From assembly GCA_017420825.1 (NCBI GenBank), contig JAFQNU010000237.1, positions 1-6,650 on the forward strand: a stretch of 6,650 bases of DNA, read 5' to 3'. How positions within the stretch are numbered: position 1 is the first letter of the stretch; every line of letters begins with the position of its first letter. Shown here in pieces: positions 6,611 through 6,650 of the stretch. Source of the DNA: Clostridia bacterium. Lineage in GTDB: Bacteria; Bacillota; Clostridia; UBA1381. Under the pieces are notes generated by a model. The model was given only the letters and a program-made list of their open reading frames with translations. It was not told where the DNA came from and ran no database searches. The position numbers and the translations under genes were made by a program.

Positions 6611-6650
6611 GTGGGAATTTACAGACCGGAAATTGAATGTATGGACAGAG
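6611..6650 (+). CDS. paaK: probable phenylacetate-CoA ligase, N-terminal fragment
   Basis: Only 13 codons are visible, reading MGIYRPEIECMDR from a GTG start at 6611. AAAGGG at 6597-6602 is 8 nt upstream; an in-frame GTG at 6602 overlaps that site and is less likely, and the ATG at 6641 has no site. The short EIE-x-M-x-R pattern resembles the N-terminus of PaaK-type AMP-forming ligases (E-x-M-P-R-E-E-L), and paaK commonly follows iorA-iorB in anaerobes. Such an enzyme makes arylacetyl-CoA from arylacetate, CoA and ATP, the substrate of IorAB in the reductive direction. The call rests on a very short peptide and on gene context, so another gene cannot be ruled out. The gene is cut by the window edge. 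Confidence 0.55.
   Translation, partial: MGIYRPEIECMDR

Overview
This window is AT-rich DNA with strong AGGAGG-type ribosome-binding sites and sigma-A-like promoters (TATAAT and TGnTAAAAT boxes). It looks like a low-GC Firmicute, most likely an anaerobic, probably gut-type Clostridia. Two things support an anaerobe: a ferredoxin-dependent, 2x[4Fe-4S] 2-oxoacid oxidoreductase, and the use of GatCAB for tRNA amidation. The species cannot be read from the sequence.

Layout. Positions 1-699 on the minus strand hold the start of a gatCAB operon: a complete gatC followed by the first 151 codons of gatA, which runs off the left edge. Positions 700-968 are a divergent intergenic region. It holds a candidate leftward gatC promoter inside a perfect 12-bp inverted repeat, short repeats, a good rightward promoter (TTTACT-N17-TATAAT with an extended TGC) and a leader of about 110 nt with hairpin potential. 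From 969 to the right edge everything reads on the plus strand: a sodium:solute symporter (SSS family), an acyl/aryl-CoA synthetase of the AMP-forming class, iorA and iorB (indolepyruvate:ferredoxin oxidoreductase alpha and beta), and the first 13 codons of a probable PaaK-type phenylacetate-CoA ligase.

How the genes may work together. The symporter would bring in an organic acid, the ligases would form aryl- or acyl-CoA at the cost of ATP to AMP, and IorAB would interconvert arylacetyl-CoA + CO2 + reduced ferredoxin with arylpyruvate. Two AMP-forming ligases and no visible ADP-forming acyl-CoA synthetase fit uptake and reductive carboxylation of arylacetates to aromatic amino acid precursors. 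That route is known in methanogens. The opposite direction, fermentation of aromatic amino acids, cannot be excluded from sequence alone.

Transcription probably starts at two or more places. A hairpin lies between the symporter and the ligase, and its T-tract is on the minus strand. A strong-looking promoter overlaps the ligase stop codon and would drive iorA-iorB-paaK separately. No tRNA, rRNA, mobile element, CRISPR array or plainly novel gene system was found. The less ordinary content is regulatory.
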